From Clostridiales bacterium oral taxon 876 str. F0540 (GTDB lineage Bacteria; Bacillota; Clostridia; Clostridiales; Clostridiaceae), in NCBI GenBank assembly GCA_000466585.1, contig KE993490.1, positions 1-38,461 of the forward strand: 38,461 nt of DNA, given 5' to 3'. The position numbers and the translations under genes are program-made. Shown here piece by piece: positions 1 to 6,973 of this stretch (position 1 is its first letter; every line of letters begins with the position of its first letter). Under the pieces are notes generated by a model, which saw only the letters and a list, made by a program, of their open reading frames with translations, was not told the origin of the DNA and searched no databases.

Positions 1-35
1 AGATTACCCAGTGTTTCGAGTGAAAGGAGAAAAAG
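1..35 (+). repeat. Dispersed leader repeat, copy A (3' end only)
   Basis: This is the 3' tail of a repeat family seen five times in the window. The 18-mer TGTTTCGAGTGAAAGGAG (12-29) is identical to two places in the leader before the zinc-binding lipoprotein and near-identical before the thioesterase and the PstS-like gene. It supplies the Shine-Dalgarno sequence of hpt. The upstream hairpin part lies outside the window. Confidence 0.75.
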
Positions 36-572
36 ATGAGGGAAGATATTAAAGAAATATTGCTTACCAGCGAAAGCCTAGCACAAAAAATTAAAGAATT
101 AGGGAATAATATTAGCAGAGACTACAAGGGCAAGGAATTAGTTCTTATTGGGATTCTAAAAGGCTCAGTTATGTTTATGGCTGATCTTATGAAAGAAATA
201 ACCATTCCGTGTTCTATGGACTTTATGGCAGTATCAAGCTATGGAAGCTCCACAACAAGCTCCGGAGTAGTTAGAATATTAAAGGACTTGGATTTTGAAA
301 TTGAAGGCAAAGATGTACTTATTGTAGAAGATATTATAGACAGCGGCATAACCTTAAAGTATCTTATGGAATATCTTAAGGCCAGAAAAGCAAACAGTCT
401 TGAAATTGTATGTCTATTAACCAAGCCTGAAAGACGCAAGGTTCAGATAGATGTAAAGTATACAGGATTTACTGTTCCTGATGAATTCCTTGTAGGTTAT
501 GGGCTTGACTATGCTGAAAAATATAGAAATCTTCCTTATATAGGCATATTAAAGGAAGAAGTTTATAAATAA
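36..572 (+). CDS. hpt: Hypoxanthine phosphoribosyltransferase
   Basis: Purine salvage enzyme that transfers phosphoribose from PRPP to hypoxanthine or guanine in the cytoplasm. The 178-residue length is normal for bacterial HPRT. The PRPP-binding motif is visible as VLIVEDIIDSGITL at about residues 94-107, and the C-terminal FLVGYGLDYAEKYRNLPYIG segment is the usual HPRT ending with the active-site flexible region. The start follows GAAAGGAG by 6-7 nt. The gene precedes ftsH as in many Firmicutes, where tilS usually lies just upstream (outside this window). Its leader is the tail of a dispersed repeat. Confidence 0.97.
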   Translation: MREDIKEILLTSESLAQKIKELGNNISRDYKGKELVLIGILKGSVMFMADLMKEITIPCSMDFMAVSSYGSSTTSSGVVRILKDLDFEIEGKDVLIVEDIIDSGITLKYLMEYLKARKANSLEIVCLLTKPERRKVQIDVKYTGFTVPDEFLVGYGLDYAEKYRNLPYIGILKEEVYK

Positions 573-589
573 TTCACAAAATACTTTTT

Positions 590-625
590 TTGAATATTGT
601 AAACAAAATAACCTTATGATACAAT
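590..625 (+). promoter_or_regulatory. Candidate ftsH promoter
   Basis: TTGTAA (597-602) and TACAAT (620-625) are 17 bp apart. An overlapping choice is TTGAAT (590-595) with TATGAT (615-620), 19 bp apart. Either would start transcription about 30 bp before the ftsH ribosome binding site. This is inferred from sequence only. Confidence 0.45.
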
Positions 626-664
626 TTTACAATAGTAGATTAACAGAAAGAGAGGGGGGCCAGT

Positions 665-2473
665 ATGAAGAAATATTCAAGTATTACGGCCTGGATTGTA
701 GTTCTTATTTTGGTTATATTTGGCGCTTTAGCCATAGCCCAAACTGGTAGAAATGTTACACCGGTTAATTTTAATGAATTTCAAAAACAATGGATAAGTA
801 ATAATATAGTAAGTGTTAGAGTAAGTGAAGATAGAATGACTGTAACTGGTAAATATAAAGATGGCACAAATTATGAAACTGTAGTTCCATCTGAAAGATT
901 ATTTCAGTTTATGGCACAATACCCTAAAAATGGTGATGTTCAGGAAGCTTACAGTAAGCCTACAACAATACCATTATGGTTACAATATCTTCCAACTATT
1001 CTTCTTATTTTACTCTTTGTGGCTTTTTGGTTTATGTTTATGCAGCAATCTCAAGGTGGTGGAGGCAACAGAGGTGTTATGAATTTCGGTAAGAGTAGAG
1101 CAAAAATGGCTACTCCCGATAAAAAGAAAGTAACTTTTAATGACGTAGCAGGAGCCGATGAAGAAAAGGCTGAACTTGCTGAGATAGTTGACTTCTTAAA
1201 ACAACCAAAGAGATATATAGAACTTGGTGCAAGAATACCAAAAGGAGTTCTTTTAGTAGGACCTCCGGGGACAGGTAAAACTCTTCTTGCAAAGGCTATA
1301 GCAGGAGAAGCTGGAGTTCCGTTTTTCAGCATATCCGGTTCTGACTTTGTCGAGATGTTTGTCGGTGTTGGTGCTTCCAGAGTGAGAGATCTATTTGATC
1401 AAGCGAAGAAGAACTCACCATGTATAGTATTTATAGATGAAATTGATGCTGTAGGTAGACAAAGAGGTGCCGGTCTTGGCGGTGGACATGATGAAAGAGA
1501 GCAAACTCTGAATCAGCTTCTTGTTGAAATGGATGGTTTCGGAGTTAATGAAGGAATCATTATGATTGCAGCTACAAACAGACCTGATATCTTAGACCCA
1601 GCACTTTTAAGACCTGGAAGATTTGACAGACAGATTGTTGTTGGAGCACCAGACGTTAAAGGAAGAGAAGAGATATTAAAGGTTCACTCAAGAAATAAAC
1701 CTTTAGAAGAGGAAGTTAAACTGGATGTACTAGCAAAAAGTACTCCGGGCTTTACTGGAGCTGATCTTGAGAACCTAATGAATGAATCTGCTCTACTTGC
1801 AGTAAGAAATAATAAAAAAGCTATTGGAATGGTTGAACTTAAAGAAGCTGTGAATAGAGTAATAATGGGACCTGAAAAGAAGAGCAGGATTATAATTGAA
1901 AAAGATAGAAGAATCACTGCATATCATGAGGCAGGTCACGCTGTTATAGGAAAACTATTACCTAATGCAGATCCAATACATGAAGTAAGCATAATTCCAA
2001 GAGGTATGGCAGGTGGATACACAATGCATCTTCCTGAAGAAGACAGAACTCATATGCTTAAATCTTGGCTCGAAGATGAAATGGTTATGCTTCTAGGTGG
2101 AAGAGTTGCTGAAAAGCTAATAATTGGAGATATAAGCACAGGAGCTAAGAATGACATAGATCGAACAACTAATATAGCTCGTAAAATGGTTATGGAATTT
2201 GGTATGAGTGATGAAATAGGACCAATTTCTTTTGGAAGTGGTCATGATGAAGTGTTCATGGGAAGAGACTTTGGAAAGAGCAGAAATTTCAGTGAAGAGG
2301 TTGCTGCTAGAATAGATTCTGAAATAAGACGACTTGTTGATGAAGCTTATAGAAGTGCAGAAAAACTTCTGTCTGAAAACCTTGGAAAACTTCATGCAGT
2401 TGCACAAGCTCTTCTTGAAAAAGAGAAGATTGATGCTAAAGAATTTGATGAAGTATTTAATAGCGCAGTATAA
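665..2473 (+). CDS. ftsH: ATP-dependent zinc metalloprotease FtsH
   Basis: Membrane-anchored AAA+ protease that degrades misfolded membrane proteins and short-lived regulators. At 602 residues it is full length. Visible in order: a first membrane helix near residues 7-27, an extracytoplasmic stretch, a second helix near 103-125, Walker A GPPGTGKT (about 199-206), Walker B VFIDEID, the second region of homology ATNRPDILDPALLRPGRFDR, and the zinc-protease motif HEAGH (about 420-424). A strong GAGAGGGGGG ribosome binding site precedes ATG. The stop codon lies immediately before the left arm of a terminator hairpin that the adjacent mobile element has split. Confidence 0.98.
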   Translation: MKKYSSITAWIVVLILVIFGALAIAQTGRNVTPVNFNEFQKQWISNNIVSVRVSEDRMTVTGKYKDGTNYETVVPSERLFQFMAQYPKNGDVQEAYSKPTTIPLWLQYLPTILLILLFVAFWFMFMQQSQGGGGNRGVMNFGKSRAKMATPDKKKVTFNDVAGADEEKAELAEIVDFLKQPKRYIELGARIPKGVLLVGPPGTGKTLLAKAIAGEAGVPFFSISGSDFVEMFVGVGASRVRDLFDQAKKNSPCIVFIDEIDAVGRQRGAGLGGGHDEREQTLNQLLVEMDGFGVNEGIIMIAATNRPDILDPALLRPGRFDRQIVVGAPDVKGREEILKVHSRNKPLEEEVKLDVLAKSTPGFTGADLENLMNESALLAVRNNKKAIGMVELKEAVNRVIMGPEKKSRIIIEKDRRITAYHEAGHAVIGKLLPNADPIHEVSIIPRGMAGGYTMHLPEEDRTHMLKSWLEDEMVMLLGGRVAEKLIIGDISTGAKNDIDRTTNIARKMVMEFGMSDEIGPISFGSGHDEVFMGRDFGKSRNFSEEVAARIDSEIRRLVDEAYRSAEKLLSENLGKLHAVAQALLEKEKIDAKEFDEVFNSAV

Positions 2474-2520
2474 AAAAAGCCACGCATTTTGAGGGTGCGA
2501 CTTAGGGATTTTTAATCCCT
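2474..2520 (+). other. attL: left junction of the integrated element, inside the ftsH terminator loop
   Basis: The host half is AAAAAGCCACGCA (2474-2486), the left arm of the ftsH terminator. The shared core TTTTG is 2487-2491. The element half carries CTTAGGGATTT (2501-2511), which appears inverted as AAATCCCTAAG at 16354-16364 at the other end. Removing the element and keeping one core restores the hairpin GCCACGCA-TTT-TGCGTGG followed by T6. A small hairpin (AGGGATT 2504-2510 with AATCCCT 2514-2520) lies just inside. Confidence 0.85.
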
Positions 2521-2527
2521 GAAAAAT

Positions 2528-2570
2528 ATCGGCATAGTTTGGTATGTGTTACCGGCTATGCCGATTTTTC
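2528..2570. terminator. Bidirectional terminator at the left end of the element
   Basis: CGGCATAG (2530-2537) pairs with CTATGCCG (2556-2563), with a T-run at 2565-2569 on the plus strand and a matching run on the minus strand. It overlaps the recombinase stop codon. It can end both recombinase and ftsH transcription, and so may replace the ftsH terminator broken by integration. Confidence 0.75.
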
Positions 2571-4226
2571 TTGCTTCGTGGTGGATGTAGAAACCAGTGG
2601 TTCAAACTCGCCAATGCAGTTATAAACAATTTTGATACGCTGTACTCGCCTGCTATCAATGCGCTCTGCCTTGTGAACATAGATTTTTTCAACAAACTCC
2701 CGGATAATCTCCGCTGTGAGTTCCTGTATGTCAGTGTACTTTCGTACCAAGGCGAGGAAGTGGTCAATGCCCAGTGCACTTTCCTTTTCTGCAGACATAG
2801 TGGATTTCAATTCTGCCACTCGCATTTCAAGGGTATGTTGCTCGGCTTCGTAGTTGGCGGTCATCTTGGCAAAACGCTCATCAGAAATCTTACCCTCAAT
2901 ATTGTCCTCATAAAGCCTTTGGATAATTTCATCCAGCTTGCTGATACGAGCCTGTGACTGCTCTAATTCTCGTTTGCCATCACGCATACTCTTGTCAAGT
3001 TCTATCCTTGTTTTCTTCGTGACCATCTCCACAAATTCATTCTCATGGTCTCTGGCAAAAGCGGTTACCCGGCGTATGCCGTCAAGGAGCAATTCCTCAA
3101 CTACCACATTGCGTATCTGGTGAGAACTGCAGCCGCCTTTAATCTTACGGTAGGTAGCACACACAAAATGCTCTTTTTCATGTTCCCATCCACGCCCACG
3201 AACTTGGTATAGCTTGTTGCCACAATCGGCACAGAAGAGCATACCGGAAAGTATTGGCATTTCTCCCATCGGTGTAAGCCTGCGTCTGCCATCTCGGATT
3301 TTCTGAACTACCTCAAACACAGGCTCCTCAATAATTGCTTCGTGGGTATTCTCGAAAATCATCCATTCTGACGGGTCATTCTTCATCTGCTTTTTCTGCT
3401 TATAAGACTTACGGTAAGTTTTGAAGTTGACCGTATGCCCTAAATAATCTTGCCTTGAAAGCATATGAACGATTGTACTGCCCCGCCAGATATAATCATC
3501 GTCATGGCCCCTATTATCTGGAATATTGATTCCGCTCGCCTTGGCGTGAGCCGTTGGATTCATTATCTTCCTTTTGCTGAATTCTTTGGCTATCTGTGTA
3601 GGGCCATAACCTTGCATACATAGGTGAAACGCCTCTTTTACCACTTTAGCAGCTTCTTCATCAACTATCCAGTGTGTCTTATCTTCCGGGTCTTTAATGT
3701 AGCCATAAGGTGGATTGGTGCAGAGCGGCTTGCCGGATTGACCTTTTGACTTAAAGACGGATCGGATTTTCTTGCTCGTATCCTTAGCATACCATTCGTT
3801 GATGATATTAAGGAACGGTGTAAAATCGCTGTCTTGCTGATTGGCACTGTCCACATTGTTGTTTATTGCTATGAAACGGATATCAGAGCCGGGAAACAAT
3901 ACCTCGGTGTAATAACCTACTTTAAGATAATCTCTCCCAAGACGGCTCATGTCCTTTACAATGACGGTGCCGATGTTGCCTTCTTCCACTTGGGATAAAA
4001 GGCGCTGCCAATCCGGGCGGTCAAAGTTTGTACCGCTGTACCCATCGTCTACAAAGAATTCTGTGTTAGAAAAGCCGTTGTCATCTGCGTACTTCTGTAA
4101 AATAGTCTTCTGGTTTTTAATGCTGTTTGAATCTCCCTGCAACTCATCATCTCGTGAGAGTCGGCAGTACAGAGCGGTTATTTTATCGTTGTTCTTCACA
4201 GCAGTGTAAGACTGTCTGTTATTCAT
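2556..4226 (-). CDS. tnpX: Large serine recombinase (TnpX/TndX type)
   Basis: Site-specific recombinase that likely integrates and excises the element. The 556-residue protein begins MNNRQSY. This start was chosen because AAAGGAGG (4232-4239) lies 5 nt upstream, whereas a longer in-frame start would contain that site. The N-terminal resolvase domain shows YCRLS with the likely catalytic serine at residue 24, and KDMSRLGRDYLK. A recombinase domain follows, then a zinc ribbon (CADCGNKL to CSSH, about 330-375), a coiled coil, and a DUF4368-like C-terminus. It sits at the element's left end next to attL and upstream of a TnpW-like gene, as in Tn4451-type elements. The palindromic arms beside both cores fit this enzyme class. 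Confidence 0.93.
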   Translation of the reverse strand: MNNRQSYTAVKNNDKITALYCRLSRDDELQGDSNSIKNQKTILQKYADDNGFSNTEFFVDDGYSGTNFDRPDWQRLLSQVEEGNIGTVIVKDMSRLGRDYLKVGYYTEVLFPGSDIRFIAINNNVDSANQQDSDFTPFLNIINEWYAKDTSKKIRSVFKSKGQSGKPLCTNPPYGYIKDPEDKTHWIVDEEAAKVVKEAFHLCMQGYGPTQIAKEFSKRKIMNPTAHAKASGINIPDNRGHDDDYIWRGSTIVHMLSRQDYLGHTVNFKTYRKSYKQKKQMKNDPSEWMIFENTHEAIIEEPVFEVVQKIRDGRRRLTPMGEMPILSGMLFCADCGNKLYQVRGRGWEHEKEHFVCATYRKIKGGCSSHQIRNVVVEELLLDGIRRVTAFARDHENEFVEMVTKKTRIELDKSMRDGKRELEQSQARISKLDEIIQRLYEDNIEGKISDERFAKMTANYEAEQHTLEMRVAELKSTMSAEKESALGIDHFLALVRKYTDIQELTAEIIREFVEKIYVHKAERIDSRRVQRIKIVYNCIGEFEPLVSTSTTKQEKSA

Positions 4227-4302
4227 GTTTACCTCCTTTCCGACAGTCTTCAAGCGGTACTCTATATTCCCGTACTACTGTGAAGAAGTCAAGTTATTTA
4301 GG

Positions 4303-4464
4303 TTAAGAAGCCTTTTTTGTTTCAAGGCTTACGGTGTCATTAAGTATCATGCGTTTCAGCTTGTCATAAGCGGTTTCTTTGGCAGTGCTACTGACTGCCG
4401 ATTCTATAATATAGAGCGTATCACCGATTACTTTTTCGGTAACGCTAATGGTTTTTTCTCCCAT
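4303..4464 (-). CDS. TnpW-like small transposon protein
   Basis: A 53-residue protein starting MGEKTISVTEKV. The ATG is set by GAGGAGGAAC just upstream (4471-4479). The pattern 'IGDTLYIIESAVSSTAKETAYDKLKRMI' (broken here as IGDTLYIIES, then AKETAYDKLKRMI) matches the small TnpW proteins encoded beside TnpX-type recombinases as I remember them. Their biochemical role is poorly defined. It lies about 76 bp upstream of the recombinase on the same strand and is probably co-transcribed with it. A longer reading from 4623 is possible but has no ribosome binding site and odd composition. Confidence 0.75.
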   Translation of the reverse strand: MGEKTISVTEKVIGDTLYIIESAVSSTAKETAYDKLKRMILNDTVSLETKKAS

Positions 4465-4696
4465 AGAAGTTCCTCCTCTCGATATGGCATAACGAATTGT
4501 TACTCCCTTTATATTGTTTATTGACCGGTAGGGGGTGGTCTGATCTCTACACCTTTTCGCATGGACAACGGGCGTGGGGTAACGCGCAAAAAAACGCGAA
4601 TTCAAACGGGGTATTAAAGGCACAATAAAGATAAACTACATATAAAAGTGATAAATTCAGTGTGAATCTCACCATAAAAAAGCACATTTTCAGAGT

Positions 4697-4725
4697 AAAA
4701 GGCACAGCAGAACATCCACTGTGCC
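4697..4725 (-). terminator. Terminator downstream of the capsid gene
   Basis: On the minus strand GGCACAG pairs with CTGTGCC (4719-4725 with 4701-4707), followed by TTTT. It lies just beyond the capsid stop codon, separating this operon from the TnpW/recombinase pair. Confidence 0.65.
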
Positions 4726-4739
4726 TATCCCCGTATATC

Positions 4740-5690
4740 TTATCCGATGGCCTCGGTATTTATCTGAATTACCTTCACTGCCTCATGACGGATAAGTTTA
4801 CCGTCAAGGAACTCAAAGGCAAGATATCCAATCTGGTCATGTAGAGCAAACTTCTCTGAGAGCGTCTTGACACTGACAGGACTTCTGCCAATAACCCAGT
4901 AGTAGCTGAAGTCACCAAAGGCGATAGGCTTGCTGTCTGATTCAGTATTTGGCATATATTCGGAGATGATGACTCCTTTTCCGAGAATGGTATCATCGCT
5001 ATTGCGCCAGAGGTAATTCCCTGCGCTGTCTTTAAGAGTGCGCAAAGCAAGTGCAGTTTCATCGTTCATCAGCCATACTGCATTTCTGCGGTATTCCGGC
5101 TTTACGGAGAAGTACAGGCTGATAACATCATCGTAGGTAATTTCAGCAGTGGTAATGCCCACATCTGCTCCATTGGTTGCGTCCAGAATCCCTGTGGGCA
5201 TTTGAATCCCTGTGCCGTTTATAAAGGCATTGTCCTCGGCTCTGCCAAAGTTCTTAGCAAAGCGGTTAATAAGGTGGTTTTCAATATCAAAACCAGCATC
5301 ACGAACGAAAGCCTCGTCCATTTTTACGAAAGCAGCCAGTTTCCAACTGTCCACAGTGTTGATGGTGAAATCATCTATACCCTCGTAAATTGGGATGGCA
5401 TCACTTTCCGGCACCCACTGGGCAAGGTCATTGCTGTCCTTGGCGAATATACGGTAGCCAAAGTCGTATGCCTTGATAACCGTACCAATATTGCGGAACA
5501 GGCTTTCTTTCTGAAGAGCAGCCATGTACTTATTGTTGGCGGTGTTCGGCATGGCATAAGTGCCAGTTTCAATGTTGCGGCCTTTTGAGAGTTCGGCATA
5601 ACTGCCATTATTGCCGCGCATAGCGTTCCAGAAATGCTTGTCATATTCCGGTGAGCCGGTATAGGGTAATCTTTCAGTATAAGTAATCAT
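4740..5690 (-). CDS. HK97-type phage major capsid protein, standalone
   Basis: A 316-residue protein with the signature of the Phage_capsid family (HK97 fold): WVPESDAIPIYEG near residue 92, KLAAFVKMDEAFVRDA in the middle, AEDNAFINGTGIQMPTGIL near 150-168, WLMNDETALALRTLKDSAGNYLW near 206-228, and a C-terminal FGDFSYYWVIGRSPVSV. The usual long N-terminal scaffolding (delta) region is absent: the mature-type domain begins within about 40 residues of the start. The ribosome binding site AAGGAGG precedes ATG. No portal, protease, terminase or tail gene lies nearby. It could build or resize capsids in a satellite, interfere with helper-phage assembly, or be a remnant. Encapsulin-like use is less likely but shares the fold. 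Confidence 0.88.
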   Translation of the reverse strand: MITYTERLPYTGSPEYDKHFWNAMRGNNGSYAELSKGRNIETGTYAMPNTANNKYMAALQKESLFRNIGTVIKAYDFGYRIFAKDSNDLAQWVPESDAIPIYEGIDDFTINTVDSWKLAAFVKMDEAFVRDAGFDIENHLINRFAKNFGRAEDNAFINGTGIQMPTGILDATNGADVGITTAEITYDDVISLYFSVKPEYRRNAVWLMNDETALALRTLKDSAGNYLWRNSDDTILGKGVIISEYMPNTESDSKPIAFGDFSYYWVIGRSPVSVKTLSEKFALHDQIGYLAFEFLDGKLIRHEAVKVIQINTEAIG

Positions 5691-5704
5691 AGTTTTTTTC
5701 CTCC

Positions 5705-6016
5705 TTATTTCTTGTCACAAACAGGGCATCTGTATAGGCCCAGTTCGTTATAATTGAGTGAACTGCCAATTTGCTTTAGCATACCGCTTTTACAATTTGG
5801 GCAATGAATATCATAGGCAAAAGCCATTTCCATATTGTGAGCCTGTTTTGCGTGGAGACGATAATACTTGTGCAGATTTCCATGCTCGTCTTCAACGATG
5901 CAATCTGACAGGAATAAATCAAATGTGTTCTTTGCATATTCATCAGAGTAGTATGAGTGTTGCGGGTGAAGGAGCGTTCCTTCCTTATTCATTTTTGTAA
6001 GTGGATAGTTTGCCAT
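5705..6016 (-). CDS. Small zinc-ribbon protein, function unknown
   Basis: A 103-residue protein with a C-terminal CPNC...CPVC pair (IHCPNCKSG and LYRCPVCDKK) that should bind one zinc ion. The N-terminal part is hydrophilic and has no motif I recognise. The ribosome binding site AAGGAGG is well placed before ATG. It lies 14 bp upstream of the capsid gene on the same strand, so the two are likely co-transcribed and perhaps functionally linked. Possible roles are DNA binding or a capsid accessory protein; both are speculative. Confidence 0.75.
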   Translation of the reverse strand: MANYPLTKMNKEGTLLHPQHSYYSDEYAKNTFDLFLSDCIVEDEHGNLHKYYRLHAKQAHNMEMAFAYDIHCPNCKSGMLKQIGSSLNYNELGLYRCPVCDKK

Positions 6017-6117
6017 TTTAAATTCCTCCTTAAATTATTGTTGTGGGATGTACCAAAAACTTTAGCTCATTTTTGAGCAAAAGCCATATCAACTGCTCGG
6101 GTAAAAGGTTCCTGCGT

Positions 6118-6333
6118 TCATACTGCTTTGCCAGAAAGATAGGTATATCCAGCAGTACGGCAGTATTCGGACAGATCATCGTAACCATTGATGTGGACAG
6201 TTGACTGCCCGTCAGTGACGGTATAGCGGATTTCTTTTGTTACTGTCACAGGGTCTCCGTAACGGTTGCGAAGATAGAGTTTGCCTTTGATACTGTTGTG
6301 ATTTTTGCCATAAAGCAGGTCAATTAGCTTCAT
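6118..6333 (-). CDS. Small hypothetical protein with GYTYL C-terminus
   Basis: A 71-residue protein of unknown function. Its start overlaps the end of the upstream gene by 14 bp, with AAGGGAG serving as ribosome binding site inside that gene, so translation is probably coupled. The C-terminal part (YDDLSEYCRTAGYTYLSG) resembles that of the upstream neighbour (YTDATNFCQMRGYTFMKG), suggesting two copies of one small fold. There is no signal peptide or membrane segment. Confidence 0.7.
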   Translation of the reverse strand: MKLIDLLYGKNHNSIKGKLYLRNRYGDPVTVTKEIRYTVTDGQSTVHINGYDDLSEYCRTAGYTYLSGKAV

Positions 6334-6607
6334 GATGTTTTTCTCCCTTCATAAAGGTGTATCCGCGCATTTGGCAGAAGTTTGTGGCATCTGTATATGA
6401 GCGGAAGTAGAACTCGGATGTTCCATCTAAGACTTTCCACCGGGCAGGCTCAGCCTTTTTGCTCACGAAAAGCACTACCGGTTTCATGTCCTTTCGGCGA
6501 TACAGTGAGACACCATCATAGAGGTCATCTCTAAAATCCGATGGACTACTTTGTTTTGTGATTTCGCTTTCGGCATCCATCAAGCCCATAACTCTAATAT
6601 GGTTCAT
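6320..6607 (-). CDS. Small hypothetical protein with GYTFM C-terminus
   Basis: A 95-residue protein starting MNHIRVMGLM, chosen because GAAGGGAG lies just upstream; an in-frame ATG 18 bp earlier has no such site. The function is unknown. The middle (PVVLFVSKKAEPARWKVLDG) reads like beta-strands. The C-terminal YTDATNFCQMRGYTFMKG matches the downstream gene's C-terminus in pattern. It is probably an element-specific small regulator or accessory protein, but that is a guess from position. Confidence 0.7.
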   Translation of the reverse strand: MNHIRVMGLMDAESEITKQSSPSDFRDDLYDGVSLYRRKDMKPVVLFVSKKAEPARWKVLDGTSEFYFRSYTDATNFCQMRGYTFMKGEKHHEAN

Positions 6608-6637
6608 TTCTTTTGCTCCCTTCATATTGATTTTTTA

Positions 6638-6939
6638 GTAGCAGTAGTAGCAGAACAGGTAGCAGAGTTTTTTGGTACTGCTACTGCAGAAAAGTGACGT
6701 ATATCAAGGGTTTCCAGCCGGTTGGTAGCAGAAGTAGCAGTACCGGGCGTGTTTATACTCACACTTCCCATAATCTTTGTATTCTTTTATTTCTCTGTAC
6801 CAACTTTTTTGAAATTTTGCTAAGAAGTTATTAGAACTGCTACAACTGCTACTGATTGCCCTCAAAGCCTTGCACTGTGGGCATTTTACGTGGTAGCAGT
6901 TGTGATTTTTACTGCTACCGGCACTGCTACTACTGCTAC
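6638..6939. repeat. Mirror-symmetric iteron cluster: candidate replication origin
   Basis: Twelve exact GTAGCAG heptamers lie in 302 bp. Plus-strand copies start at 6638, 6647, 6659, 6725, 6734 and 6893; inverted copies (CTGCTAC) start at 6678, 6837, 6846, 6912, 6924 and 6933. Every copy has an inverted partner placed exactly symmetrically about 6788.5, although the spacer sequences between them differ. The centre (about 6750-6830) is AT-rich. The cluster sits at the 3' end of the D5-type primase gene, where phage and satellite origins often lie. Copies are mostly 9 or 12 bp apart. Confidence 0.75.
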
Positions 6940-6973
6940 CATTTTTATAAGAACTCAGTTCCGTCATAGCCAT
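6704..6973 (-). CDS. Possible small zinc-binding protein overlapping the iterons
   Basis: An 89-residue reading that starts MAMTELSSYK and overlaps the primase 3' end by 29 bp. It has a plausible zinc site: VKCPQC near residues 29-34 and KCEYKHARYCYFC near 70-82. The serine-rich runs (SSSSSAGSS, ISSSCSSS) come from the GTAGCAG iterons, so part of the protein composition is a by-product of the origin DNA. The ribosome binding site is weak (GAGGG). It may be a real origin-associated protein, or simply open because the repeats lack stop codons in this frame. Confidence 0.45.
   Translation of the reverse strand: MAMTELSSYKNGSSSSSAGSSKNHNCYHVKCPQCKALRAISSSCSSSNNFLAKFQKSWYREIKEYKDYGKCEYKHARYCYFCYQPAGNP

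Noticed and set aside
2544..2957. Plus-strand open frame antisense to the recombinase
   Set aside because: It is fully covered by the recombinase gene, has no ribosome binding site and no recognisable protein pattern. The same applies to other antisense frames within the primase, capsid and 1351-residue genes.
6638..6939. Iteron cluster as a CRISPR array
   Set aside because: The repeats are only 7 bp, occur in both orientations, and the spacers are 2-96 bp; no cas gene is present.
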